Below, piece by piece: positions 55,148 through 63,947 of a DNA stretch of 64,000 nt. Position 1 is the first letter of the stretch. Each line of letters opens with the position of its first letter. Below the pieces are notes generated by a model. It searched no databases and was not told the DNA's origin. It saw nothing but the letters and a program-made list of their open reading frames with translations. Source of the DNA: Aliiroseovarius sp. S1339 (GTDB lineage Bacteria; Pseudomonadota; Alphaproteobacteria; Rhodobacterales; Rhodobacteraceae); contig NZ_JALPQG010000009.1 of NCBI RefSeq assembly GCF_023195695.1, positions 1 to 64,000 on the forward strand, in the 5' to 3' direction. A program made the position numbers and the translations under genes.

Positions 55148-57103
55148 ATGCGCCATACCTGGAAATCCTCAACAGCTCTGCTCGCAACCATTTCTTTGGC
55201 CTTTCCCGCGCCGTTTGCGGCCCAAGCACAGCAGAACGCGCCATTGCCCGAATTCCTTTGTTTCGACGGCAGCGAAACGCCCTGCGCCGAAGGCGTCGCT
55301 GAGGTCCCGACGACCGAGATGATTTGTGAAAACGGTGACCCTTTGCCCTGTGCCGAAGGCGTGTTTGCGGCCCCCAAGTCCGCAATGATTTGCGCTGATG
55401 GGGCGGACCTTCCATGTGCAGACGGAGTTGCCGCCGGTTTGCGACCTGAGATGGCTGAACTTCTGAAAGCGATGCGCGAAGGTGGGATGACCCCGGAAAT
55501 TGCGCAAGCGCCTCCAGCAGAGGAAGCAGGCGAGGTTGCCCCCATTGCGGAAGCGCCCGTTGAAGAACCCGCCGTTGCAGAAGCGCCAGCTGAAGTTGCC
55601 CCCGTTGAGGAAGTGCCTGCTGAGGAAGCCCCCGCTGAGGCTGCCCCGGCGGAAGACGTCCCCGTAGTGGAAGCACCTGTTGAAGAAGCACCCGTTGAAG
55701 AAGCTCCCGTTGCGGACGCACCCGTCGAAGAGCCCGCCGAAGTCGAAAGCGCCGAACCTTCTACGGATGCGCCAGAAGCTACAGCAGCCGAGGCGGTTAC
55801 GGAGGAAACAGCAGACGTTGCCGAAAGCGACACAGCCGAGGCCGCACCAGCGGAGACCCCAACACCTGAAGCAGGTGAAGCTGCCCCGGAAACAGCAGAC
55901 GTTGCGGACGTGTCGCCAGAGGAAGAGGCGGCGCTGGCTGAAGCGTTGACGGCTGCGGATGACGCGACTGCAGACGCCCCGCCTGCCGAACCCGTTCCGG
56001 AACTGCCCATCCAGCCAGAAGCCGAAAGCGGCGAAGCCCCAGCGGCCGCGGCAGCAGACGCCCCGGTCGAGGCGGAAGCAACCGCTGAGGTGACCGAAGA
56101 AGTGGTGACCGAAGAAACTGCGCGCTCGTCTGACGAAGACTTTGCCAACAAAGTGAACGAAACGGCGCAGCCTGTTGCCAAAGACCCCGCGACGACCGCC
56201 AAGTCTGATGGCGATAAAGGCCTGTCCAAGGGTGAAACGGCGATCTTGCTGGGCCTTGGCGCTATTGCCGTCGGGGCGATCCTGTCCAACAATCGCGAGG
56301 TGACGTTGAACTCGGGTGACCGGGTCGTTGTGACGCGCGATGATGGCAGCCTTGAAATCATCAAGGACGACAACGCGCTGTTGCGTCAACCCGGCTCGAC
56401 CGTGCGGACGGAAACCTTCGAAGATGGGTCGACCCGCACGACCGTCACGCGCAAGGATGGCTCGCAGATCGTGACGATCCGCGATGCTGAATACAGGGTG
56501 CTGCGCCGCGTTTATGTGGCTGAGGATGGCACGCTAACCTACCTGATCGACGACACGGTTGATGTTGAACCGGTGGATGTTGCGACCCTACCTGCACCCG
56601 CTGTTCAGCCGGAACTTGCAACGGACGCCGACGAAGACGCCCTGCGCGCCGCCTTGGCGCAACAGGGCGTGTTTGAGCGGCGCTTCAGCCTTGCTCAGGT
56701 CCGCGACATCCCGCAGGTGCGCGCCCTTGTGCCAGTCATCGACCTGGATGCGATAACATTTGAAACGGGGTCGGCTGCGATCCGGCCGGATCAGGCGCGC
56801 TCGCTGTCACGACTGGGCAAGCTGATCCAAAGCTATGTTGCCACTGGCCGCAATGAGGTCTTCCTGATCGAAGGCCATACTGATGCGGTCGGGTCTGCTG
56901 CCTATAATCTGGCCCTGTCCGACCGCCGGGCGGAATCGGTGGCGCTGGCGTTGACCGAATACTTCGACGTGCCGCCCGAGAACCTTGTGGTGCAGGGCTA
57001 TGGAGAAGAGTTCCTTAAGATCGATACAGACTTGGAGGAGCGGGCTAACCGTCGCGCAAGTGTGCGTCGGATCACCCAACTGCTTCGTCAGGTCTCGAAC
57101 TGA
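55148..57103 (+). CDS. OmpA-family envelope protein with Cys repeats and acidic Ala/Glu/Pro region
   Basis: 651 residues with a signal peptide ending at AAQAQ (about 28). Domains in order: three 22-residue repeats of the form C-x7-C-A-[ED]-G-V (starting at C38, C60 and C82); a 200-residue low-complexity stretch rich in EAP and EEAP units; a hydrophobic glycine-rich helix (ILLGLGAIAVGAILS); a charged region; and a C-terminal OmpA-like peptidoglycan-binding domain with EGHTDAVGSAAYNLALSDRR. It probably links outer parts of the envelope to peptidoglycan. TTGGAGG precedes ATG 55148. The 159 bases upstream hold no obvious operator. Confidence 0.85.
   Translation: MRHTWKSSTALLATISLAFPAPFAAQAQQNAPLPEFLCFDGSETPCAEGVAEVPTTEMICENGDPLPCAEGVFAAPKSAMICADGADLPCADGVAAGLRPEMAELLKAMREGGMTPEIAQAPPAEEAGEVAPIAEAPVEEPAVAEAPAEVAPVEEVPAEEAPAEAAPAEDVPVVEAPVEEAPVEEAPVADAPVEEPAEVESAEPSTDAPEATAAEAVTEETADVAESDTAEAAPAETPTPEAGEAAPETADVADVSPEEEAALAEALTAADDATADAPPAEPVPELPIQPEAESGEAPAAAAADAPVEAEATAEVTEEVVTEETARSSDEDFANKVNETAQPVAKDPATTAKSDGDKGLSKGETAILLGLGAIAVGAILSNNREVTLNSGDRVVVTRDDGSLEIIKDDNALLRQPGSTVRTETFEDGSTRTTVTRKDGSQIVTIRDAEYRVLRRVYVAEDGTLTYLIDDTVDVEPVDVATLPAPAVQPELATDADEDALRAALAQQGVFERRFSLAQVRDIPQVRALVPVIDLDAITFETGSAAIRPDQARSLSRLGKLIQSYVATGRNEVFLIEGHTDAVGSAAYNLALSDRRAESVALALTEYFDVPPENLVVQGYGEEFLKIDTDLEERANRRASVRRITQLLRQVSN
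55259..55429 (+). repeat. Three 66-bp coding repeats of a Cys-pair motif
   Basis: Residues 38-94 of the OmpA-family protein repeat every 22 residues: FDGSETPCAEGV, ENGDPLPCAEGV and ADGADLPCADGV, each preceded by Cys. Two Cys per unit suggest three disulfide loops in the periplasm. Confidence 0.85.
55510..56120 (+). repeat. Low-complexity Ala/Glu/Pro/Val coding region
   Basis: About 200 codons of near-repeats such as EEAPVEEAP and AEAPAEVAP. Open frames appear on the opposite strand throughout it, as expected of biased codon use; they are not genes. Confidence 0.8.
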
Positions 57104-57124
57104 TCGGGGCACCTGAGACATTTG

Positions 57125-57160
57125 ATGGCCGGCAAGGATAATCTTTGCCGGCCATATTTT
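57125..57160. terminator. Bidirectional terminator between the OmpA gene and the membrane-protein gene
   Basis: ATGGCCGGCAA (57125-57135) pairs with TTGCCGGCCAT (57145-57155), followed by ATTTTGT rightward. It lies between the convergent OmpA gene and the leftward cassette. Confidence 0.85.
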
Positions 57161-57216
57161 GTGCAAGAAGACATCATGCTGACCTGCGCGGTTACTCGTA
57201 GACGCCCCAACGCCGT

Positions 57217-58317
57217 TTATTGAAACAGCGACAGTTCCGCGAACGATCCGATGGCACTGGCAAGGATCGGCGAAGCGATCGCGAGCATCGCTTTGAACGC
57301 ATCCAGACTGGCGATGCGGTTGATATCGAACCCTTCCAACTGCGCGCCCAACTCGGGTTCACCGACGCCGCTTGCCGCGCGTTTGAAACGTTCGATCCGC
57401 ACTTTCAGGATCAGGCTGACCGGCATGTAGAACGACAAGATCAGCACTGTGTAGGTCACGCCACGAAACATCGACAGCGAGTTGATCACTCCAAGATGTG
57501 CCTCGCGCACCTTATCATCGGTGATCATCGCGTTGGGCCATGACATCCAAGACAACACAAGCACCATGCCCGTCGTTAGCAAAACGCCCGAGCAATAAAG
57601 ATATCGCTGAGACGTCTCCTGCGCGACTTGTAGGGCTTGGGCTTCGATGATCAGTCCATCTTGCGTCGACAGGTCCACCTGACGCGGGCGGGCCAGCGAC
57701 AGCACCATGCCCGCAATGATCGCGGCGGCGGACAGTGACGTCAGGATGTTCACATGGTTCAGAAGGTACTTCATCGCGAAGAACGCGCCTTGATCAGCGC
57801 AGGCACTGGCCAGCGCGCCGCCGGGTGCACAACCGGGCAGCTTGCCGGTGCCAAGGGTTGTGCGAAACAAGTCGTCACCCAGAAGAAAGTGGGATTCAAA
57901 GCTGGCGGGCATCCAGTCTGGCTCAAATGTTGAAAAGCTAAGCGACACGATGATCACCACGACGATCCCGACCAGCGTATAGCAGATCGACCGCCTTGTG
58001 TGGCGCGTATAAAGTTCGGCCGCGAAGACAGCCGTCAGGGTAATTGTCACCGCCACAAAAAAGAACAGGGCGGCAAGAAATTTGTAACGCGCGCCGAGTT
58101 CCACCAGCGGTGACAGATCGTTCAATGTGACGTCCGGCACCACCAACGCAGTGTCGCCGAACGTGCCGAGCAGGTATTCCGAAGCCGTCAGCACCGCGAT
58201 TGGCAACAGCATGATCAACAGGTGCTTGGGCGCGATCTGCAACTTGCCCACCACCGGTGCGGTCTGCCCATTATCGCGCGCTGGCTGTGGGGCTGAAGGA
58301 TCGACGGGGCCAGTCAT
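57217..58317 (-). CDS. Polytopic membrane protein of the caspase cassette, unrecognised family
   Basis: 366 residues. Hydrophobic segments at about 32-52, 80-101, 111-130, 189-208, 241-259 and 284-305, with a weaker one near 343-363, predict six or seven membrane helices. Two Cys (PGCAPGGALASACADQG) sit in the large loop between helices 3 and 4, likely extracytoplasmic. I recognise no catalytic motif and no known family. Its ATG overlaps the stop of the polyenzyme gene (ATGA, four bases), so it is translated with it. The role could be a membrane effector, receptor or anchor for the two soluble enzymes. Confidence 0.8.
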   Translation of the reverse strand: MTGPVDPSAPQPARDNGQTAPVVGKLQIAPKHLLIMLLPIAVLTASEYLLGTFGDTALVVPDVTLNDLSPLVELGARYKFLAALFFFVAVTITLTAVFAAELYTRHTRRSICYTLVGIVVVIIVSLSFSTFEPDWMPASFESHFLLGDDLFRTTLGTGKLPGCAPGGALASACADQGAFFAMKYLLNHVNILTSLSAAAIIAGMVLSLARPRQVDLSTQDGLIIEAQALQVAQETSQRYLYCSGVLLTTGMVLVLSWMSWPNAMITDDKVREAHLGVINSLSMFRGVTYTVLILSFYMPVSLILKVRIERFKRAASGVGEPELGAQLEGFDINRIASLDAFKAMLAIASPILASAIGSFAELSLFQ

Positions 58318-61300
58318 CCGATGTCGATATCCGCGATCAGGCTTTTGCGGCTATCTGCCAACTTGTCACGAATGATCTCGCGCACATCGGCATAGATCGT
58401 TGGGCTTAGCGCGACTTTCTGTGCCGACAGCCAATACTCAAGCTCGTTCTTGCCCCAGGAAACAAACAGGATGTTCTGTTTCTTGTCCTTAAAATTGAAG
58501 TTGAACGCACCCAGCGCCATGCTGATGACGTCGCCCGACGCCTCGGCGCTGCCGATCTGGAAGTTGCCGCCGGTAGACGATGACGTCTCAAAATCGAACA
58601 GTTTGATCTTGCCGTCGTCGGATGCCAGACCGCGCAGCGCCTCCATCGCGCTTTCGACGATCTTGAACTGGTTGCCGGTGGCGACCTGCGCCAGCGTCGT
58701 CAGGATCACTTTATCAAAGCTGCCATTGCCTTTCATCTTCTGGCTCGCCTCGAACGGAGCCGCCTCGCGTGTCCAGCCCATCAGGCTGAGCATATCCATA
58801 TAGGTCGCCTGCCACACATCGCGTTCTTTCACCGGGTCGGCCTTGGCGTCAGCGGCCCGTTGGGCAAACAGTGTTGACAGAAGCACATCCTCTTTCTGGC
58901 TGGGCGTCAGGTTTTCAACAAAGGAAATCACACTTGAGGCGTTGACCGCAGCTTGCAGCGTTTGCTGATGCGCGGCGTTTTCCGACGTTGGGTCGAAATC
59001 GTCGCCCGACCGGCTGACGGGGTTCGCGAAGGCCGAACTGCGCGATTTCGCGCCAGGGGCCGAGCGTGGCTTTGCCAGAATGGTCGAAATCAGCACCGCG
59101 ATACGTTCCGCCAGATCGCGCGGCTCGCGTTTGTTCAAGGGTGAGGCACCGGACAGTTTGGCATCGCGAAACGCAGGTGGCCATGTGGGGTTGGTGCCGC
59201 GTGTGTCGATATGGGTGAAGCTGTTATATCTGCCAATCCCACCTTTAAAAAACCCTTCCTTATCGCGCAACCAGCGCAGGGCCTTCGCGACCTCGGGCGC
59301 TTTCATCCCTGAGACTTTGAAGTCCAGCGCGCAGAAATTCATATGCTGGCTTCGCTTCGCGCCGCCGATACAGGCGTTATAGCCCGGGGCGCGATAGGCG
59401 TTGGTGATTGCAATTGGCTTGCCGATCCGGTCGCGGAAATGGTCCAGCGCCTGCGCGGTCTTGGCGATGTTGGTCCAAAGGCTGCGGGGCGGATATGTGT
59501 TTTTACCATGACACGCACCGCCGGGCGTGCTGTGGCCGCCGCCAAGGATCAGAAACTCATCCGTGCTGAAATTCTTCAACCTGAGCGAGCGAATGAACCC
59601 GTCAAAATCGGCGTAATCAGACCACTCCAACGCCGCTGTCGCGCTGCGAAACCCCGCCCCACGTGACTTGGCGGATAGGATCGCGTCAACCTCGACATCG
59701 GGCAGCAGGTCGCTTTCTTCGCCTTCGTCGTCCTCTGCTTCCATAGTGCTTGTGCCCGGCGCGGAGCGGGGGGCTTTTACGCTCCCACATGTGCTGGCCG
59801 ACGTGCCCACGGGTTGCAGAGTGAACGGTCTGTCAGTGACGAAATTCGGCTCTTTGATCAGCCGTTCGAACAATTGCGGTGTCTGGCTGTCGCTGCCGAT
59901 TTCGCCATCAATGGCGGCGCGGAAGGCGCGATAATCGCCGCTGAACCGCCCTGCGTCCCAAACCTTCAAAAGTGCGCCGGTGAAAGCGCCATTCTGTGCG
60001 CCGTCCATCGCGAACTGGGTGTCCTTGCACGCCCCAAGGTTCAGGACAGACGCCTGAATGGGGCTGCTCAGTGGCGCCGTCATGACGCTTTCTTTCATCG
60101 CGCTATAAGATTTTGATGCCGTGCGATATGCGGCTTCGTTCGCGCGCCAGACGCGGTCCTCGATATGCAGGGGCATCGCACGGATGCGGGGGTCTTGCGG
60201 CATTGCCCGCCCGAACAATTCAGCCGGGGCAGTGGGTCCAAAGCGCGCCATTGAGCCTGAATGGCAGGTGTCAGGCACCATCAGCACCCGCACCCCGTTT
60301 TTGAACAGCGTCCAGAGCATGTAAAGTTCGTCATCTGCGATCTGGAAATCGTAAAGGCACAGCGTTTCGTCCATCCGCTGGCTTTCATCGTCGTGGTCTT
60401 CGTCCTGATTGAAATCAGGCACTCGCCCGCCGTGACCCGACACCGAGAACAGGAACATATCGCCGGGGTCGAGGTCTTTTGCCGCCCGTTCAATCTCGGC
60501 CACCACGTTCTGGCGGGTGGCGTCACGGGTCAGCAGAAGCTGCGGTTTAAACCCTTCGTTCATTGCAATGTCCTGCATCGCCAGCGCGTCGGCCTCGCAG
60601 GCGGTCAACTGCCCGTCCCAGCCATCGTAGTGGGCGGGGTCCACGGTGTTGACGCCGACATGCAGCGACATCCCCTTGGCCGCGCCACCTGCGATCACTT
60701 GGGGGGCTTGCATAGCGCGCGAAAGCTCCGTGGCTGATCCGAACGGGCCGCTGATGATCACCGGAGGGCCGCTGCGGGCATTGGCGATGCGGTTGATCTC
60801 GCGACGGAATTTGTCGGCGACATCGCCGTACCCTTCGCCCGTTGGGTGCAACCCGTCAAACCAGCGGTGATTGCCGACCACGCCGCGGCAGTCGATATAG
60901 GTCACATGCGGCATGGACCTGGCAAGGCGGCGCAGACGGCGGTTGAACTGGTCCATCATCTCGGCCGCGATGGCCATTTGCAGGGCCTTGTTGCGAATGC
61001 CGCGGGTTTCCATCGGTTTACCAAGCCAGCGGTCCTTGTTGGGCACCGGATAGTCGTAGCCGTGGCAAAGAATACAGACATGCGGGAACAGTTGGTGCAC
61101 GTGGCGAAACATTCGGCCGTAATGCATCAACGCGTCGTCTAACAGCGCTTGAAACGACGGCAGAAGATAGTCGGCGGGCGCAAGATCTGGATCGAATGCC
61201 TCCAGATGTGCGGCTAGTGCGCCGCCGGCCACCAGATCATTGCCGCCACCGGATAACAGCAATATACCGGCCCCGGTTTCCCTGAGCGCGCGGGTGTATT

Positions 61301-61709
61301 CCTTCTTGTCCGCCATCCGCTTCAGCAAATCGCCAGCCGCACCCAGCGAATAAATCGCATAGTCGCCCATCAAATGGTCAATCGTATCCCTGAGCTTGAT
61401 CGGATACTGAAACCAGCTGTCGCCTTCAGACACAATGATCGGGCCATCATACCCCCGCGCCAGCTTTTGTTGAAACACGTTTCTTCGGCTCATTCGGGCA
61501 AACCAGTTGGCCGAATTCATCAGCGCCGCCGAGCGTTGGGCCGCATCTGCCCCGCGCGGTATCTGGACAGTTGCCGGGTTCAATTTGAACTTGGGCGAGA
61601 AGGGACCGGACTGTTCTTCATCAACAATGAAGTACTCAGAGAACTCGGTATCATCGGCGTCCAGCTTCGCCATTTTCGACATCAGTTGTTCAACAGTGAT
61701 CTTAGTCAA
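58314..61709 (-). CDS. SGNH hydrolase - caspase - M15 peptidase multidomain protein
   Basis: 1131 residues, no signal peptide. Domains in order: a GDSL/SGNH hydrolase at about 88-312 (S98 in SEGDSWF, GGGND with N157, DGLHP with D285 and H288); a caspase-like C14 domain at about 345-630 (H426 in SVSGHGG, C482 in PDTCHSGS); an acidic linker; an M15-type zinc peptidase at about 700-845 (SQHMNFCALDFKV with H789 and D796, then FTHID with H833); and an unrecognised C-terminal region 900-1131. All visible catalytic residues are intact. It lies 21 bases after the C1 peptidase gene and overlaps the membrane-protein gene. A hydrolytic conflict or defence role is inference. Confidence 0.85.
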   Translation of the reverse strand: MTKITVEQLMSKMAKLDADDTEFSEYFIVDEEQSGPFSPKFKLNPATVQIPRGADAAQRSAALMNSANWFARMSRRNVFQQKLARGYDGPIIVSEGDSWFQYPIKLRDTIDHLMGDYAIYSLGAAGDLLKRMADKKEYTRALRETGAGILLLSGGGNDLVAGGALAAHLEAFDPDLAPADYLLPSFQALLDDALMHYGRMFRHVHQLFPHVCILCHGYDYPVPNKDRWLGKPMETRGIRNKALQMAIAAEMMDQFNRRLRRLARSMPHVTYIDCRGVVGNHRWFDGLHPTGEGYGDVADKFRREINRIANARSGPPVIISGPFGSATELSRAMQAPQVIAGGAAKGMSLHVGVNTVDPAHYDGWDGQLTACEADALAMQDIAMNEGFKPQLLLTRDATRQNVVAEIERAAKDLDPGDMFLFSVSGHGGRVPDFNQDEDHDDESQRMDETLCLYDFQIADDELYMLWTLFKNGVRVLMVPDTCHSGSMARFGPTAPAELFGRAMPQDPRIRAMPLHIEDRVWRANEAAYRTASKSYSAMKESVMTAPLSSPIQASVLNLGACKDTQFAMDGAQNGAFTGALLKVWDAGRFSGDYRAFRAAIDGEIGSDSQTPQLFERLIKEPNFVTDRPFTLQPVGTSASTCGSVKAPRSAPGTSTMEAEDDEGEESDLLPDVEVDAILSAKSRGAGFRSATAALEWSDYADFDGFIRSLRLKNFSTDEFLILGGGHSTPGGACHGKNTYPPRSLWTNIAKTAQALDHFRDRIGKPIAITNAYRAPGYNACIGGAKRSQHMNFCALDFKVSGMKAPEVAKALRWLRDKEGFFKGGIGRYNSFTHIDTRGTNPTWPPAFRDAKLSGASPLNKREPRDLAERIAVLISTILAKPRSAPGAKSRSSAFANPVSRSGDDFDPTSENAAHQQTLQAAVNASSVISFVENLTPSQKEDVLLSTLFAQRAADAKADPVKERDVWQATYMDMLSLMGWTREAAPFEASQKMKGNGSFDKVILTTLAQVATGNQFKIVESAMEALRGLASDDGKIKLFDFETSSSTGGNFQIGSAEASGDVISMALGAFNFNFKDKKQNILFVSWGKNELEYWLSAQKVALSPTIYADVREIIRDKLADSRKSLIADIDIG

Positions 61710-61730
61710 TGTACTTCTCCTTCGTGGCGT

Positions 61731-63947
61731 TCAGTGTCCCGTTTTCTGAAATCCTCTTATGCATTCGAAAATGCTGTTGGTAATGGTGGGGTCGTCGTTC
61801 AATGCGGATTGGGGTATCCGGTCCAAATCGTGTTTTTGCGCAGCAATTCTGTTCAGCCGAAAGACCGCCCCGCGCACCTGCGACGAGGTGTCATTGGCGA
61901 TGCTGGACATGCCAAGAAACGGACGTGGCCTAAGCAGATAGGGCGCGGCGGTGTCATCGGCGTTTTGCGGCAGCGGGTATCGGTCTTCGAATGCGCGCGA
62001 GACCAGTTGCAGGATGGATTTACCGTAGGCCCCAAAGCAGATGCGTTCTTCAAGTGCGGGCGTTGGCACATAAATGCGCGCGCGCGGCGGCGTGTCGTAT
62101 TGCAGATATTCCTGAACAACCGGCTTGCGTGACGACGTTTTGCGCTTCTTCGACCCATCGTTCGGGCCGTTCATCGTGCGGATCAGCGGGATCAGGCGCT
62201 TCTTTGCGCGCGGGATACCAATGGCGGGGTGGATCAGGTGCAGCGTGTCAAAGCGGTCCATTCCGCCGGGGGTCAGGGAGGCGGGATCGAACCAGCGGGT
62301 GTCATGTTCCAGCAACGACAGCATCTCGTGAACCACCAGCGCGCCAGCCCCTTCGGCAACCACGTGAACTTCGCAGCCGGTGTCCTTCTTTAACTGCAAA
62401 AGTTCCAGAAGAAGGTTGCCGACAAAGCCTTTCTTGATCTCCTCGACCTCTTCGTTCTCAAAATCTTCGTACGGAAGCTCTTCGGTGCCGCGCAGGGCGC
62501 GTCGGGCCCCAAGCTCAATGTCGCGCCAAAAGGCCCGGCCCACGCCGCGCACGCGGTTTTCGATCAGCTCGTCCAGATGGGCCGCGTTTTCGCCAGCTTG
62601 TTCCTGACAGGAGTCAAACAGGCTTTGCAGCACCTCAAGCGACTTCTCGACAAAGCTGTTGCACCAGAAAACCGTATAGGGATAAAGCCCGAGGTCCTTG
62701 ATCAACGTCTTGCGCCCGACCGCGTCTGCGAAGGCGGGTTTGATACCTTCAAGACTGCCCGGTATCCAAACAAGCACGCCCCGATAGATGTTTTCCTTGT
62801 TGGCGGGGTCTGCCGTTGGGTCGATCCGTTCGGACAGGTATTTGCGGGTTCGCGGCCAGCCGTTCTTGAACGATGGATATGATCCGGTCGCAACGTGATA
62901 GCCGTCGTCCAGATGCATGTAATGGCCGACAAGTTCAAAACATGGGGTGGAGCCAGCTTGTATAGGGCCTGTATCGCCCTTTGTGCCTTTTTCACCAACC
63001 GATGCACCGAAGGCGGATGGCGCGAAGACGCCAAGGCGCAACACCCAACTGTCCACCACGTTCTGCGCCCAGTCCGCATAAGACCATAGTGCGATCCCCG
63101 CCTGACCGTTGTAGCCGCCCCATTTCGGACCCCATGAATTTAAGACGTGAAAGCCTTTTTCATCATAGCCGGTGACCACAAAAGCATGGGTGCCGGTTTT
63201 GCCGACCTCCGGGGGCCAGGTGATCAGACCTCCGTTATCAGGGGTGGCGGCCAGCCATCCGTCGTGCACATTTGCAGTGGTCAGTATCGCTTCGGCATCA
63301 TTCAGCGCCGCATGAAAATGGTTCAGGATCGAGGCCAGCCGGAAATAGGCCCCAAGCCCAATTTCGCGCGCCTTCTTGGCCTGACCGACCGTGGTAAACT
63401 TGCGCCCCTTGTCCGGTCCGTCGGAAACATAGCAATCGCTTTGCCAGCGGCTGTCATCAGTGGCGGCACTGGCAAAGGGCCAGTCGCGGCAGACGCCGTG
63501 ATGATAGAAACCTTTGATCGCGGATCTGAGCGTCAGGATGCCTTCTTCGGTCAGCACTTCGCCGTTCTCAAGCTCGGGATAACGATCATGGAAAGATGCC
63601 ATGCGATACAGCATATCGGCGCTGACGATGTCTTCGCGCACTTTGGTCAGGTCGGGTGGTGTGGCGTCGGGTGCGCTTGGGCGTCGCCGCACATGTTGCA
63701 AATGGCGTTGAATGTCGATCAGGTTTGCAAGCGCAAAGCCCACGCATCGCCCACTGCTGCCCTGGTTGCGCGCACCAAAAATCGGCACCTGTAATCCGGT
63801 ATCGGGATCAGGCGCCAGCAGGTTCGGGTTCAAAGACACGGTATCGCGCAAAACCGTCAGATTGGGCACATAGTCCTGATCACGCAGGTCCACCCAATCG
63901 GCACGCACACCGGTATCTTTAATCAAAGATCGCGCAAAACTGGCCAT
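61731..63947 (-). CDS. Papain-like (C1) peptidase fused to a degenerate alpha/beta-hydrolase
   Basis: 738 residues, no signal peptide. N-terminal C1 peptidase domain (about 15-305): Q62 and C68 in ARNQGSSGRCVGFALANL, H254 in GTHAFVVTGYD and N270 in LNSWGPKWGG, giving a complete Cys-His-Asn set. A short collagen-like GEKGTKGDTGP follows at 318-328. The C-terminal half resembles an alpha/beta-hydrolase (VLVWIPGSLEG, VHVVAEGAGALVVHEML, LHLIHPAIG), but the nucleophile elbow reads AEGAG with Gly533 where Ser is expected. First gene of the leftward cassette; ATG 63947 is followed downstream by the polyenzyme after 21 bases. Confidence 0.85.
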   Translation of the reverse strand: MASFARSLIKDTGVRADWVDLRDQDYVPNLTVLRDTVSLNPNLLAPDPDTGLQVPIFGARNQGSSGRCVGFALANLIDIQRHLQHVRRRPSAPDATPPDLTKVREDIVSADMLYRMASFHDRYPELENGEVLTEEGILTLRSAIKGFYHHGVCRDWPFASAATDDSRWQSDCYVSDGPDKGRKFTTVGQAKKAREIGLGAYFRLASILNHFHAALNDAEAILTTANVHDGWLAATPDNGGLITWPPEVGKTGTHAFVVTGYDEKGFHVLNSWGPKWGGYNGQAGIALWSYADWAQNVVDSWVLRLGVFAPSAFGASVGEKGTKGDTGPIQAGSTPCFELVGHYMHLDDGYHVATGSYPSFKNGWPRTRKYLSERIDPTADPANKENIYRGVLVWIPGSLEGIKPAFADAVGRKTLIKDLGLYPYTVFWCNSFVEKSLEVLQSLFDSCQEQAGENAAHLDELIENRVRGVGRAFWRDIELGARRALRGTEELPYEDFENEEVEEIKKGFVGNLLLELLQLKKDTGCEVHVVAEGAGALVVHEMLSLLEHDTRWFDPASLTPGGMDRFDTLHLIHPAIGIPRAKKRLIPLIRTMNGPNDGSKKRKTSSRKPVVQEYLQYDTPPRARIYVPTPALEERICFGAYGKSILQLVSRAFEDRYPLPQNADDTAAPYLLRPRPFLGMSSIANDTSSQVRGAVFRLNRIAAQKHDLDRIPQSALNDDPTITNSIFECIRGFQKTGH

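Noticed and set aside
55126-56389. Two long minus-strand open frames opposite the OmpA-family gene
   Set aside because: They mirror the low-complexity Ala/Glu/Pro coding region and translate to Ser/Ala/Thr- or Phe/Arg/Gly-rich sequence with no motif; the plus-strand gene has a signal peptide and an OmpA domain.
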